Below the pieces are notes generated by a model that was given only the letters and a program-made list of their open reading frames with translations, was not told the DNA's origin and did not search any database. The translations under genes and the position numbers were made by a program. A DNA stretch of 6,452 bases from JADFSZ01 sp022560555 [NCBI: PVC group bacterium] (GTDB lineage: Bacteria > GCA-001730085 > JADFSZ01), in NCBI GenBank assembly GCA_022560555.1, contig JADFSZ010000102.1:1-6452 (forward strand), in the 5' to 3' direction. This document shows, piece after piece, positions 1 to 6,170 of the stretch (position 1 is the first letter of the stretch; each line of letters starts with the position of its first letter).

Positions 1-1035
1 CTCATCGTAATCAATCATTGAGAGATCAAGTTCCTCAAAATGTTTTTTGGCTTCTTCCACATGATCACGTATACTGATTTTCACTTTAGCATGATCACGA
101 GCGGCTTCAATCGTTGCCGGAGGCATCGTGTTGACAGAGGCCGGCCCGATCAATGGCTCCACATACAGTACATCACTTAAATCAGGGTTTTTTGTGCTTG
201 TGCTGGCCCACAGAACACGCTGAACACCAGCGCCTTTTTCTTTCAGTCCTTTAAAATCAGCTCCCTGGAAAATTTCTTCAAACATATTGTAAGCGACCTT
301 CCCGTTGGCCACAGCTGATTTATAAAGCAAGTTTTCAAAAAATTTCTTTTTATCTTCATCCGTGGCTTTACTGATCTTGTCTTCAAGGAGTTTATCCACA
401 ACTCCATCCAGTCGACTCACAAAAAAACTGGCGACAGACGCAATTTCCGAAACAGATTTATTCTCGCTCAATCTTTTATTCAATCCATGAATATACGCTT
501 GTGTAACTTCACGATATCTTTTGACAGAGAAAATCAATGTCACATTAATATTGATCCCTTCGGCAATCAGAGCTTCGATGGCAGGCAATCCCTCTTTTGT
601 GGCGGGAACTTTGACAAGAAGATTTTTTCGATTCACCAGTGTCCAAAGTTTTTTGCCTTCCTCGATCGTCTTCTCGGTATCATAGGCAAGTAAAGGGCTC
701 ACTTCCAATGAGACAAAACCGTCACGTCCTTCTGTTTTATCATAGATCGGCCGAAAGATATCGGCACAGTCCTGAATATCTTTAATCACCAAACTCTCAT
801 ATATCTCGTCATCCGTCAGGCCGTCTTTGATCAGTTTTTTGATAGACTCGTCATAATCGGGAGAACCGGCAATCGCTTTTTGAAAAATGGTCGGATTTGA
901 AGTCAATCCGGATATGCCGTCTTCATTAATCAGTTTTTTCAACTCTCCGGAATCAATCAGTTTACGGCTGATAAAATCCAACCACACGCTGGTTCCGCAC
1001 TCATACATCTGCTTAAGCGGATTATTCTGATCCAT
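1..1035 (-). CDS. tal: Transaldolase, partial (C-terminus beyond left edge)
   Basis: Transaldolase moves a dihydroxyacetone unit between sedoheptulose-7-phosphate and glyceraldehyde-3-phosphate in the cytosolic non-oxidative pentose phosphate pathway. My translation gives 345 residues with no stop before the edge. Visible landmarks are TSNPTIF (45-51), VSLEVSP (108-114), the Schiff-base lysine K142 in LLVKVPAT, NVTLIFS (164-170), SFFVSRLDG (203-211), WASTSTKNP (276-284) and NTMP (302-305). The overall pattern fits the longer mycobacterial/cyanobacterial-type transaldolase (about 370 residues), not the 220-residue or E. coli TalB forms. About 25 residues would then be missing, but in some bacteria this type is fused to glucose-6-phosphate isomerase, which cannot be excluded here. 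The ATG at 1035-1033 is preceded by AGAAGGG at 6 nt. It lies 25 bp downstream of the transketolase stop, so the two are almost certainly cotranscribed. Confidence 0.95.
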   Translation of the reverse strand, partial: MDQNNPLKQMYECGTSVWLDFISRKLIDSGELKKLINEDGISGLTSNPTIFQKAIAGSPDYDESIKKLIKDGLTDDEIYESLVIKDIQDCADIFRPIYDKTEGRDGFVSLEVSPLLAYDTEKTIEEGKKLWTLVNRKNLLVKVPATKEGLPAIEALIAEGININVTLIFSVKRYREVTQAYIHGLNKRLSENKSVSEIASVASFFVSRLDGVVDKLLEDKISKATDEDKKKFFENLLYKSAVANGKVAYNMFEEIFQGADFKGLKEKGAGVQRVLWASTSTKNPDLSDVLYVEPLIGPASVNTMPPATIEAARDHAKVKISIRDHVEEAKKHFEELDLSMIDYDE

Positions 1036-1060
1036 TTTTTTCCCTTCTTTTAAATGCACA

Positions 1061-3091
1061 CTATAGACGAACTGATTTTTGTAATAAAATTTTAGTTTTT
1101 TTAACAATATTGTCAACCGTAAATCCAAATTTTTGAAAAAGATCCTTGGCCGGCGCGCTCGCACCAAATCGCTCCATCCCGATGACATCTCCCTCAAGAC
1201 CAATATAATCCCTCCAACCCTGAGGCACCCCGGCTTCGATCACGAGATGTTTAGAGCTCCCCAACACAGAGGCCCGATAACTGTCTGTTTGCTGATTAAA
1301 TAGCTCCCACGAAGGGAAACTTACAACACGAGTCGAAATATTCTCTTTCTCTAATTGTACCGCAGCATCCAAAGCTAAAGTCACTTCAGATCCGCTGGCC
1401 ATTAAAACAATATCGGCTTCATTTGAGGATGATTCTTTCTTAAGGATATAAGCTCCCTTCAGCAGACCTTCTGCCGAGGCATATTTTTCGCGATCTATAA
1501 TAGGAATTTTGTGACGTGTTAAAATCAGAGTTGTCGGACCATCTGTTCTTTCTAACGCGGCCTGCCACGCCCAAGACACTTCATTCGCATCCGCGGGCCG
1601 AATCACGTTTAAAAAAGGAATCGCTCTTAGGGAAGCCAAATGTTCAATCGGCTGATGTGTCGGTCCGTCTTCTCCAAGCCCGATCGAATCATGCGTAAAG
1701 ACAAAAATCGAAGGAATCCGCATCAAAGCGGACAGGCGAATCGAAGGGCGCATATAATCCGAAAAGATTAAAAAAGTCCCGCTATAAATCAGGACTCCTT
1801 TGTGAAGAGTCACACCGTTGATGATCCCGCCCATCGCGTGCTCACGGACACCAAAATAAATATTGCGGCCCGCAGGCGTTGCTTGACTAAAAATATCCTT
1901 CCCTTTCAATTCCGTATTGTTCGATCCCGTTAAATCGGCAGATCCACCGATCAAATTCGGCAACACATCAGCCAGGGCATTAAGGACTTTGCCGGACGCG
2001 CTCCTTGTCGCCATGGCTCCGTCCGACGAAACAAATTTTGGAATAACACTCGCCCAGTTTTCCGGAAGCTTGTGATCAATGGAAGATAATAACTCTTCGG
2101 CCTCTTTGAGGTATTTTTTCCGATAAATATCCCACGTTTTGTTCCATTCTTCTTCCTGCCGATTTCCCTCATCAACCGCCTTACGAAATAGCTTAAGCAC
2201 ATCATCCGCGACATAAAATTCTTTATCGATCGGCCAGCCCAATGCCTCTTTCGTTAATCGAACTTCATCGGCTCCAAGCGGAGCCCCATGGCTCAACTCA
2301 GAATCTTGTTTATTCGGACTCCCGTACCCAATAGATGTCCGCAAAATAATGAGAGATGGTTTGAGAGTTTCCTTCTTCGCGATTTGGACGGCTTTACGGA
2401 TGCCATCCAGATCATGGTTAGCATCGATAACAACATTTACATGCCATCCATACGCTTCAAAACGTTTGGCAACATCTTCTTTCATCGACAAGTCTGTCGA
2501 TCCGTCTATCGTTATCTTGTTCGCATCATAAAAATAAATCAGTTTCCCCAAGCCCCATTGGCCTGCAAGAGACGCCGCTTCAGATGACACTCCCTCCATC
2601 ATATCCCCATCACTCACAACCGCGTAGGTATAATGGTCTATAATCGCAGCATCAGGTCTATTGTATCGTGCGGCCAAATAACGCTCTGCCACGGCCATTC
2701 CGACACCATTGGCAAATCCCTGGCCCAAAGGGCCCGTAGTCGTTTCAACACCCTGTGTGCGACCATGCTCCGGATGGCCCGGCGTAAGGCTATCTAACTG
2801 ACGAAAATTTTTGATATCTTCTAAACTCACATCATATCCCGTCAAAAACAGAAGGGAATAAAGCCACATCGAGGCATGACCGGCTGACAGGATAAAGCGA
2901 TCCCGGTTCATCCACTGCGGATTTTTCGGATTATGCTTGAGGACCTCCCTCCACAGCACATATCCAAGCGGCGCTAATCCCATCGGGGCTCCCGGATGTC
3001 CTGAGGCCGCACGCTCAACCGCGTCCATAGAAAGTGTTCGGATCGTATTTATGGCTTGAATATCAAGACCGGTAAGTTTATGGCCCGACAT
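1061..3091 (-). CDS. tkt: Transketolase
   Basis: Thiamine-diphosphate enzyme that transfers two-carbon ketol units between sugar phosphates, linking the pentose phosphate pathway to glycolysis. The 676-residue length is normal for the family. The N-terminal TPP domain shows SGHPGAPMG (H32), [13 protein letters not shown] (H72), TPGHPE (H106) and GPLGQG (120-125). The Mg/TPP motif begins SDGDMMEG (D161) and ends at N191 in DANKITIDG. The central domain has [10 protein letters not shown] (D386), GVREHAM with the catalytic Glu at E417, FSDYMRPS (443-450) and [15 protein letters not shown] (H479). The C-terminal domain ends in a typical [10 protein letters not shown]...RFGASAP stretch. All expected catalytic residues appear present. 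The ATG at 3091 has AAGGA about 5-6 nt upstream. It is the first gene of the operon with transaldolase and diverges from the PtsN-like gene. Confidence 0.98.
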   Translation of the reverse strand: MSGHKLTGLDIQAINTIRTLSMDAVERAASGHPGAPMGLAPLGYVLWREVLKHNPKNPQWMNRDRFILSAGHASMWLYSLLFLTGYDVSLEDIKNFRQLDSLTPGHPEHGRTQGVETTTGPLGQGFANGVGMAVAERYLAARYNRPDAAIIDHYTYAVVSDGDMMEGVSSEAASLAGQWGLGKLIYFYDANKITIDGSTDLSMKEDVAKRFEAYGWHVNVVIDANHDLDGIRKAVQIAKKETLKPSLIILRTSIGYGSPNKQDSELSHGAPLGADEVRLTKEALGWPIDKEFYVADDVLKLFRKAVDEGNRQEEEWNKTWDIYRKKYLKEAEELLSSIDHKLPENWASVIPKFVSSDGAMATRSASGKVLNALADVLPNLIGGSADLTGSNNTELKGKDIFSQATPAGRNIYFGVREHAMGGIINGVTLHKGVLIYSGTFLIFSDYMRPSIRLSALMRIPSIFVFTHDSIGLGEDGPTHQPIEHLASLRAIPFLNVIRPADANEVSWAWQAALERTDGPTTLILTRHKIPIIDREKYASAEGLLKGAYILKKESSSNEADIVLMASGSEVTLALDAAVQLEKENISTRVVSFPSWELFNQQTDSYRASVLGSSKHLVIEAGVPQGWRDYIGLEGDVIGMERFGASAPAKDLFQKFGFTVDNIVKKTKILLQKSVRL

Positions 3092-3151
3092 AAAGATCCT
3101 TTCGCTGTTTTCCCCGACTGAAACAAATGTTCATTTCTCAATAACGCCCAC

Positions 3152-3179
3152 ATTATATAGCCTTGAATATAAATTACAA
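3152..3179 (-). promoter_or_regulatory. Candidate sigma-70 promoter for tkt-tal
   Basis: On the minus strand TTGTAA (3179-3174) and a perfect TATAAT (3157-3152) are separated by 16 bp. Transcription would start near 3145, giving a leader of roughly 55 nt before the transketolase ATG. The -10 is perfect and the -35 matches 4 of 6. A perfect palindrome overlaps the upstream edge. Confidence 0.6.
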
Positions 3180-3195
3180 AAAGAATATTCTTTTT
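3178..3195. repeat. 18-bp perfect AT-rich palindrome upstream of tkt
   Basis: AAAAAGAATATTCTTTTT is a perfect 18-bp palindrome touching the -35 element of the candidate tkt promoter and lying about 70 bp upstream of the plus-strand ptsN promoter. The position fits an operator or upstream binding site. The low complexity of its A and T arms means it may have arisen by chance. Confidence 0.4.
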
Positions 3196-3262
3196 ATTTC
3201 TCCCTTTTTTAGAAAATTCTCTGCCGGATGAATTTGACCAAAAGACAGCAAAATAAGTTATC

Positions 3263-3292
3263 TTGACAAAACCACCCCTCTAAGCCTACAAT
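3263..3292 (+). promoter_or_regulatory. Sigma-70 promoter for the ptsN-like gene
   Basis: A perfect TTGACA (3263-3268) and TACAAT (3287-3292, 5 of 6 matches) are 18 bp apart. The predicted transcription start is near 3299, giving about 50 nt of leader with AGGGAAGG in front of the ATG at 3351. It may also drive the phosphofructokinase gene, because no convincing terminator separates the two. Confidence 0.7.
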
Positions 3293-3350
3293 CCTATGCT
3301 TTCCTAATTTTGATTTTATCCCCACAGACGTTAGGGAAGGGATTTATTTT

Positions 3351-3803
3351 ATGCTTAAAGATATCCTCAAGAGAGAATTCATACGGCTTGATCTTTCCGG
3401 CTCAAGCAAAGATGAAGTTATTAAAGAGCTTACAAATATTTTTGCTGATGCCGGCCTGGTTGAAAACGCCGAAGCGGTCTTCAAAGCCGTTATAACCCGG
3501 GAAAACACCATGACAACCGCTCTTGGCAAAAACGTTGCCCTCCCTCACGCAAAAACCAGTGAGGTCAAACAAATTCAAATGGTAATCGGCGTACATCCGG
3601 AGGGAGTTGAATTCGATGCTCCGGATCATCAACCGGTGCATTTACTTTTTGCTGTTCTATCGCCCCCGCATATCAGCGGCCCTCATATCCAATGCCTGGC
3701 AGAGATAGCACGTCTCATCGAAAACACGGACGTGAAACAAAATATTCTCAAAGCACAATCAGCCGATAAAATTATTAATATCATAAAAAATTCGACCATT
3801 TAA
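3351..3803 (+). CDS. ptsN: PTS EIIA type-2 domain protein, PtsN (EIIA-Ntr)-like
   Basis: Single-domain EIIA protein of the fructose/mannitol/nitrogen-PTS family; such proteins accept a phosphoryl group on histidine from an HPr or NPr and often act as regulators rather than transporters. The 150-residue length equals the usual free-standing PtsN length. The phosphorylation site is H66 in the signature ALPHAK (63-68), preceded by the conserved VITREN (47-52). A second conserved-type histidine is H112 in GPHIQCLAEIARL. No EIIB or EIIC gene is beside it, which favours a regulatory role, but the partner PTS proteins and the target are not in view. The ATG follows AGGGAAGG at about 10 nt, slightly long spacing. 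The gene lies 79 bp upstream of a phosphofructokinase and diverges from tkt-tal, so a link to sugar-phosphate control is plausible but inferred. The symbol is by family resemblance. Confidence 0.88.
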   Translation: MLKDILKREFIRLDLSGSSKDEVIKELTNIFADAGLVENAEAVFKAVITRENTMTTALGKNVALPHAKTSEVKQIQMVIGVHPEGVEFDAPDHQPVHLLFAVLSPPHISGPHIQCLAEIARLIENTDVKQNILKAQSADKIINIIKNSTI

Positions 3804-3846
3804 TCCATCATCAAAGTCATAAAAATATTATGAGGCCCGATAGGAT

Positions 3847-3876
3847 TTCAACGCACTTCTATTTTTCGACTATGTT
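3847..3876 (+). promoter_or_regulatory. Weak candidate promoter immediately before pfk
   Basis: TTCAAC (3847-3852) and TATGTT (3871-3876) are 18 bp apart. Transcription would start at about 3883, the A of the annotated ATG itself, so this promoter would make a leaderless or nearly leaderless mRNA. Both hexamers are imperfect. Read-through from the ptsN promoter is the alternative. Confidence 0.35.
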
Positions 3877-3882
3877 ATCCCT

Positions 3883-4971
3883 ATGATCAATCAATGCTCG
3901 AATATTAAAGAGGTTCAGGACTTCTACCAGTATATGGACGTACTTCTCGTGCAAGACGGCGGATGCGCGCCCGGGTACAATCCCGTTACGGCATTTCTTG
4001 TCAATGACCTCGAAAAAAACAAGCGTTCGTGTTTCATCGCGTATGAGGGTTTTAAATCTCTCGTTTCAGGAAAAATCGTGGATTTTCGCAGGTTGGCTTA
4101 CGATAAAAATCTGTTTCATTCACTTGAGCATATTCCTGGCGTGATCAACGCGGCCCCACTGTCCGAAGATCGCGGCGCATCATTTCGGACTGAACGTTAC
4201 AGAGAATTTTTGAAAGACGATCGCCAAAAAGAAGCCGCGTCTCATATTCATAAGCGCGGTGTTAAGGCCTTGATTACGATCGGCGGGAACGGAACGTTCG
4301 CCGGAACAAAGGACCTCTGCAGATTTTTGGATAAGTCGATTCAAGTTTTTTTTATCCCTGTTACGATTGATAGCGACGTCTCGCATACAGAATGTATCGG
4401 TCAACACACGGGCGTTGAATGCGGAGCAGAAAAAATCCGGTGTTATATGGCGGATGCGCGCACCCACAAGCGGATCTATATTGTCGAGATGATGGGAGCC
4501 CGCGGCGGTTTTCATGCTCTTCATTCGTGCCTAGGCGCGAGAGCGCACCTAGCCGTTCTGCCGGGAACAGAGCTTGATATCCGAAAAGCGGCCCAAGCAC
4601 TTGCTCATAAGGAAGAAGCCGTTATTGTCGTGGCTGAGGGCTATAAAGAAAAGGAACGTATTCGGGATGGATTTGAGGGTAATGCCGCGCTGTATTTTTG
4701 CCAGGAACTGCTTTCGACAAATATCTCTCTAAATAAACGTATTGTTTGCGAGGCTTTCGCGCGAGATATCCGCGGGGCCGCGCCGAACAATATTGACATC
4801 ACGCTTTGTCAGCAAATGGCTCACAACACGACTCAATATCTAGTTGACGGAAAATCCCGCCTGATGTCCTCGGTGTCTTCCGGCCATTCAAAGGAAATTC
4901 CCTTTGATGTTATTACAACGGAAAATCATATCCATCACGAATTTTATAAGATATCCAACCGTCTTTATTAA
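3883..4971 (+). CDS. Divergent 6-phosphofructokinase (PfkA family)
   Basis: Cytosolic PfkA-superfamily protein, expected to phosphorylate fructose-6-phosphate using ATP or pyrophosphate. Of 362 residues, landmarks are GGCAPGYN (26-33, usual GGDAPGMN), FRTERYREF (101-109, phosphate-donor loop Arg R105), GGNGT (134-138, usual GGDGS/T), TIDSD (161-165, usual TIDND; catalytic Asp D163 kept), EMMGARGG (202-209, usual MGR), AEG (251-253) and IRGAAP (296-301, where bacterial ATP enzymes have QRGGSP). Gly at 137 is typical of ATP enzymes, whereas Val at 160 replaces the Gly of ATP-type or Lys of PPi-type enzymes, so the donor is unclear. Fold and catalytic Asp support kinase activity, but a paralogue with altered substrate is possible. 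There is no Shine-Dalgarno before the ATG at 3883. Met18 (3934) would give the typical family N-terminus, with AGGA 13 nt upstream. It is 79 bp downstream of the ptsN-like gene. Confidence 0.87.
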   Translation: MINQCSNIKEVQDFYQYMDVLLVQDGGCAPGYNPVTAFLVNDLEKNKRSCFIAYEGFKSLVSGKIVDFRRLAYDKNLFHSLEHIPGVINAAPLSEDRGASFRTERYREFLKDDRQKEAASHIHKRGVKALITIGGNGTFAGTKDLCRFLDKSIQVFFIPVTIDSDVSHTECIGQHTGVECGAEKIRCYMADARTHKRIYIVEMMGARGGFHALHSCLGARAHLAVLPGTELDIRKAAQALAHKEEAVIVVAEGYKEKERIRDGFEGNAALYFCQELLSTNISLNKRIVCEAFARDIRGAAPNNIDITLCQQMAHNTTQYLVDGKSRLMSSVSSGHSKEIPFDVITTENHIHHEFYKISNRLY

Positions 4972-5000
4972 ACCACGCGTTCTGACAAATGAGGGGTTCC

Positions 5001-5039
5001 CCGGATAAGAATGTAGGGATCATTCTTATCCGGAGTTTT
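5001..5039 (+). terminator. Perfect 13-bp hairpin after pfk, probable terminator
   Basis: CCGGATAAGAATG (5001-5013) and its exact reverse complement (5021-5033) flank a 7-nt loop, 29 bp after the phosphofructokinase stop. AG and then TTTT follow, so the U-tract is short and offset by two bases. It sits between two convergent genes. The T-run is only on the plus side, so it best terminates phosphofructokinase transcription. Confidence 0.6.
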
Positions 5040-5099
5040 GGGGTCTTGTTGACAAAACTGATGTATAAAAAAAGTATCATTATCTCTTTAACATAGTGC

Positions 5100-5294
5100 T
5101 CACGGCATGAGATCTTTGTCGACATCCGAATATATTCGAGCAGTTTTGGCGTTGTATTTTTCTTGCGAAGTCTCCGCAACCTGCCCTAAGAAAACTAAGC
5201 ATAAAACAAACGGCAAGATTAAAGCGAGACTCAAAATCATTCTTGCTCCGAAGATGCCAGTTGATTCACTATTCCTACACAAACTTATTCTCAT
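5100..5294 (-). CDS. Small single-pass membrane protein, unknown function
   Basis: A 64-residue protein that I do not recognise. It has a short basic N-terminal segment (R2, R7, R18), one strongly hydrophobic stretch at about 20-38 (rich in Leu, Ile, Val, Phe) and a polar, charged tail of about 25 residues (41-64). Positive charge before the helix suggests an N-in topology with the tail outside the cytoplasm; a signal peptide is less likely because no clear cleavage site or lipobox is seen. The ATG at 5294 has GAGGA 6 nt upstream, a good ribosome binding site. An internal Met19 (5240) also has a GGAG 5 nt upstream, so a 46-residue form is possible. The opposite strand has an 80-codon open frame over the same bases, but its translation has no coherent protein features. 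The gene is convergent with phosphofructokinase and preceded by a long AT-rich leader region. Confidence 0.55.
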   Translation of the reverse strand: MRISLCRNSESTGIFGARMILSLALILPFVLCLVFLGQVAETSQEKYNAKTARIYSDVDKDLMP

Positions 5295-5391
5295 TTCTAT
5301 TCCTCATAATTTGATTCAACGACAATTTATCTCAATCCTACACATATAGAGCCACTTTCCATGATAAATATAACAAAAATTTTGAATTTAT

Positions 5392-5420
5392 TTAATAGAA
5401 TTGCATAATTGATGATGCAA
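5392..5420 (-). promoter_or_regulatory. Candidate promoter with overlapping inverted repeat, for the small membrane protein
   Basis: On the minus strand TTGCAT (5420-5415) and TATTAA (5397-5392) are exactly 17 bp apart, giving a predicted start near 5384 and a leader of about 90 nt. The inverted repeat TTGCAT-N8-ATGCAA (5401-5420) covers the -35 and most of the spacer, the usual place for a repressor site. Hexamer matches are only partial and the region is AT-rich, so chance is a real possibility. Confidence 0.35.
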
Positions 5421-5421
5421 G

Positions 5422-5431
5422 TACTATAGTA
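5422..5431. repeat. 10-bp palindrome TACTATAGTA
   Basis: A perfect 10-bp palindrome directly beside the TTGCAT-N8-ATGCAA inverted repeat, upstream of the candidate promoter of the small gene. It could be part of a composite binding region; AT-rich composition lowers its significance. Confidence 0.3.
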
Positions 5432-5456
5432 TAAATATATTATAGACAAGTAGATT

Positions 5457-5477
5457 ATTATAAGTATATTATAAGTA
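5457..5477. repeat. Direct repeat ATTATAAGTA, two copies with 11-bp period
   Basis: ATTATAAGTA occurs at 5457-5466 and 5468-5477, separated by one T. The 11-bp period places both copies on roughly the same face of the helix, which could suit a DNA-binding protein. It may equally be a simple AT-rich duplication. Confidence 0.4.
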
Positions 5478-5601
5478 ATTTTAATAGTATTAATGTTTTA
5501 CGTATTATAAATATTAAAGGAATTCCCGAAGAGAAGAACGGCTGGAAATGAAAACTATTTCGCGGAGTATTGTATTTGATATCTTCAATAGCGAGTTTGG
5601 T

Positions 5602-5630
5602 AAAAAGGCCCAATCCTCCTATGAGGAGCC
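5602..5630 (-). terminator. Candidate intrinsic terminator overlapping the stop codon of the 4-TM gene
   Basis: On the minus strand GGC-TCCTC and GAGGA-(TTGG bulge)-GCC form a stem around an ATAG loop and are followed immediately by TTTTT (5606-5602). The stop codon TAG at 5621-5619 lies inside the hairpin. The stem has a four-base bulge, so strength is uncertain, but the run of T directly after GGCC is typical of intrinsic terminators. Confidence 0.5.
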
Positions 5631-6092
5631 TGTTGTCACAAATTGCTCACGGGTCGAGTTTTTCTTGAAGTGCCATATCACAAGAGAAAAACCCGCAATA
5701 AAAGGCGCAATCGTTAACAAAGAAATCACAATAATGGCAATCGCGGGAACTTCAATCCCGGTTGGTGTCGGATTTTTAAGAGCTCCGCTCAGTCCGCCGT
5801 ACAATCCATTTGGTATCGCGACAATCGCGGCCCAAGTGATCAGCTTTCTGGCCCACTCCTTCAGGCATAAAACACCAACTCCGGATACCAAAAAAGAAAG
5901 CGCGCAACCAAAAGCAATGAAAGAAGAAAGAATATCCAAACCACTGATTTGTAAATTGACAGACGCAAACTGCGGATCATTTTTTAAAACCCAAAGACCT
6001 ATGGCGCCAATCACAGTCAGCCAGAGCGCGATAAACCCATAAATAATTGAAATCACCCCAAATGTAGTTGTTCCACCCGATCTTTTTGCCAT
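5619..6092 (-). CDS. Four-helix integral membrane protein, unknown function
   Basis: A 157-residue hydrophobic protein with four likely transmembrane segments at about 11-36, 52-77, 83-103 and 116-141, and short polar ends (MAKRSGG at the start, a charged tail from about 142). Between helices 2 and 3 lies CLKEWARKL (76-84), a basic/aromatic cytoplasmic-type loop that I associate with small uncharacterised four-helix membrane proteins; no catalytic or transport motif is visible and I do not assign a function. I chose the ATG at 6092 because AAAGGGG sits 7 nt upstream. A GTG seven codons earlier (6113) would place that Shine-Dalgarno inside the coding region. It lies 78 bp downstream of the PilZ-like gene on the same strand, so the two may share a transcript. 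The reverse strand is also open over 5548-6042 but encodes no plausible protein. Confidence 0.8.
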   Translation of the reverse strand: MAKRSGGTTTFGVISIIYGFIALWLTVIGAIGLWVLKNDPQFASVNLQISGLDILSSFIAFGCALSFLVSGVGVLCLKEWARKLITWAAIVAIPNGLYGGLSGALKNPTPTGIEVPAIAIIVISLLTIAPFIAGFSLVIWHFKKNSTREQFVTTGSS

Positions 6093-6141
6093 AATGCAGC
6101 CCCTTTCACGCACGTTTTGTGTTCAATACTATTAGCATATC

Positions 6142-6162
6142 CTACTAAGACAAGTCAAGTAG
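6142..6162. promoter_or_regulatory. Imperfect inverted repeat between the PilZ-like and 4-TM genes
   Basis: CTACT-aa-GAC-aa-GTC-a-AGTAG (6142-6162) forms two nested arms of 5 and 3 bp. On the minus strand it contains TTGACT (6158-6153), a good -35-like hexamer for the four-helix membrane protein gene, although I see no clean -10 at the right distance. No T-run follows on either side, so an operator or weak RNA hairpin fits better than a terminator. Confidence 0.3.
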
Positions 6163-6170
6163 ACCAATTC

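Larger units (their letters stand above)
5295..5618. other. AT-rich intergenic region, 324 bp, no gene seen
   Basis: No credible coding frame is visible on either strand. The right end (5602-5618) holds most of the terminator of the upstream membrane-protein gene. From about 5340 to 5520 the DNA is strikingly A+T rich and contains short palindromes and a repeated decamer. The left end carries the leader and ribosome binding site of the small membrane protein. A plus-strand frame opening at 5548 overlaps the membrane-protein gene and is treated as a shadow. Confidence 0.6.

Noticed and set aside
487-693. Plus-strand 68-codon frame at the left
   Set aside because: It lies inside the transaldolase gene on the other strand, over the Schiff-base lysine region.
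2288-2587. Open frame opposite transketolase
   Set aside because: Antisense shadow lying wholly inside a well-conserved transketolase gene.
3817-3833. TCATAA-N5-TTATGA inverted repeat between ptsN and pfk as a terminator
   Set aside because: The stem is only 6 bp, almost all A-T, and no T-run follows. It is too weak to call a terminator.
5049-5080. Possible plus-strand promoter TTGACA ... TATCAT after the pfk terminator
   Set aside because: The spacer is 20 bp, outside the normal range, and no plus-strand gene follows it.
5107-5349. 80-codon plus-strand open frame over the small membrane protein
   Set aside because: No Shine-Dalgarno before its ATG and no coherent features. The minus-strand frame has a basic N-terminus, a hydrophobic helix and GAGGA spacing.
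5548-6042. 164-codon plus-strand open frame
   Set aside because: It overlaps the minus-strand four-helix membrane protein, which has clear transmembrane segments and a good ribosome binding site. The plus-strand translation shows no domain or helix pattern.
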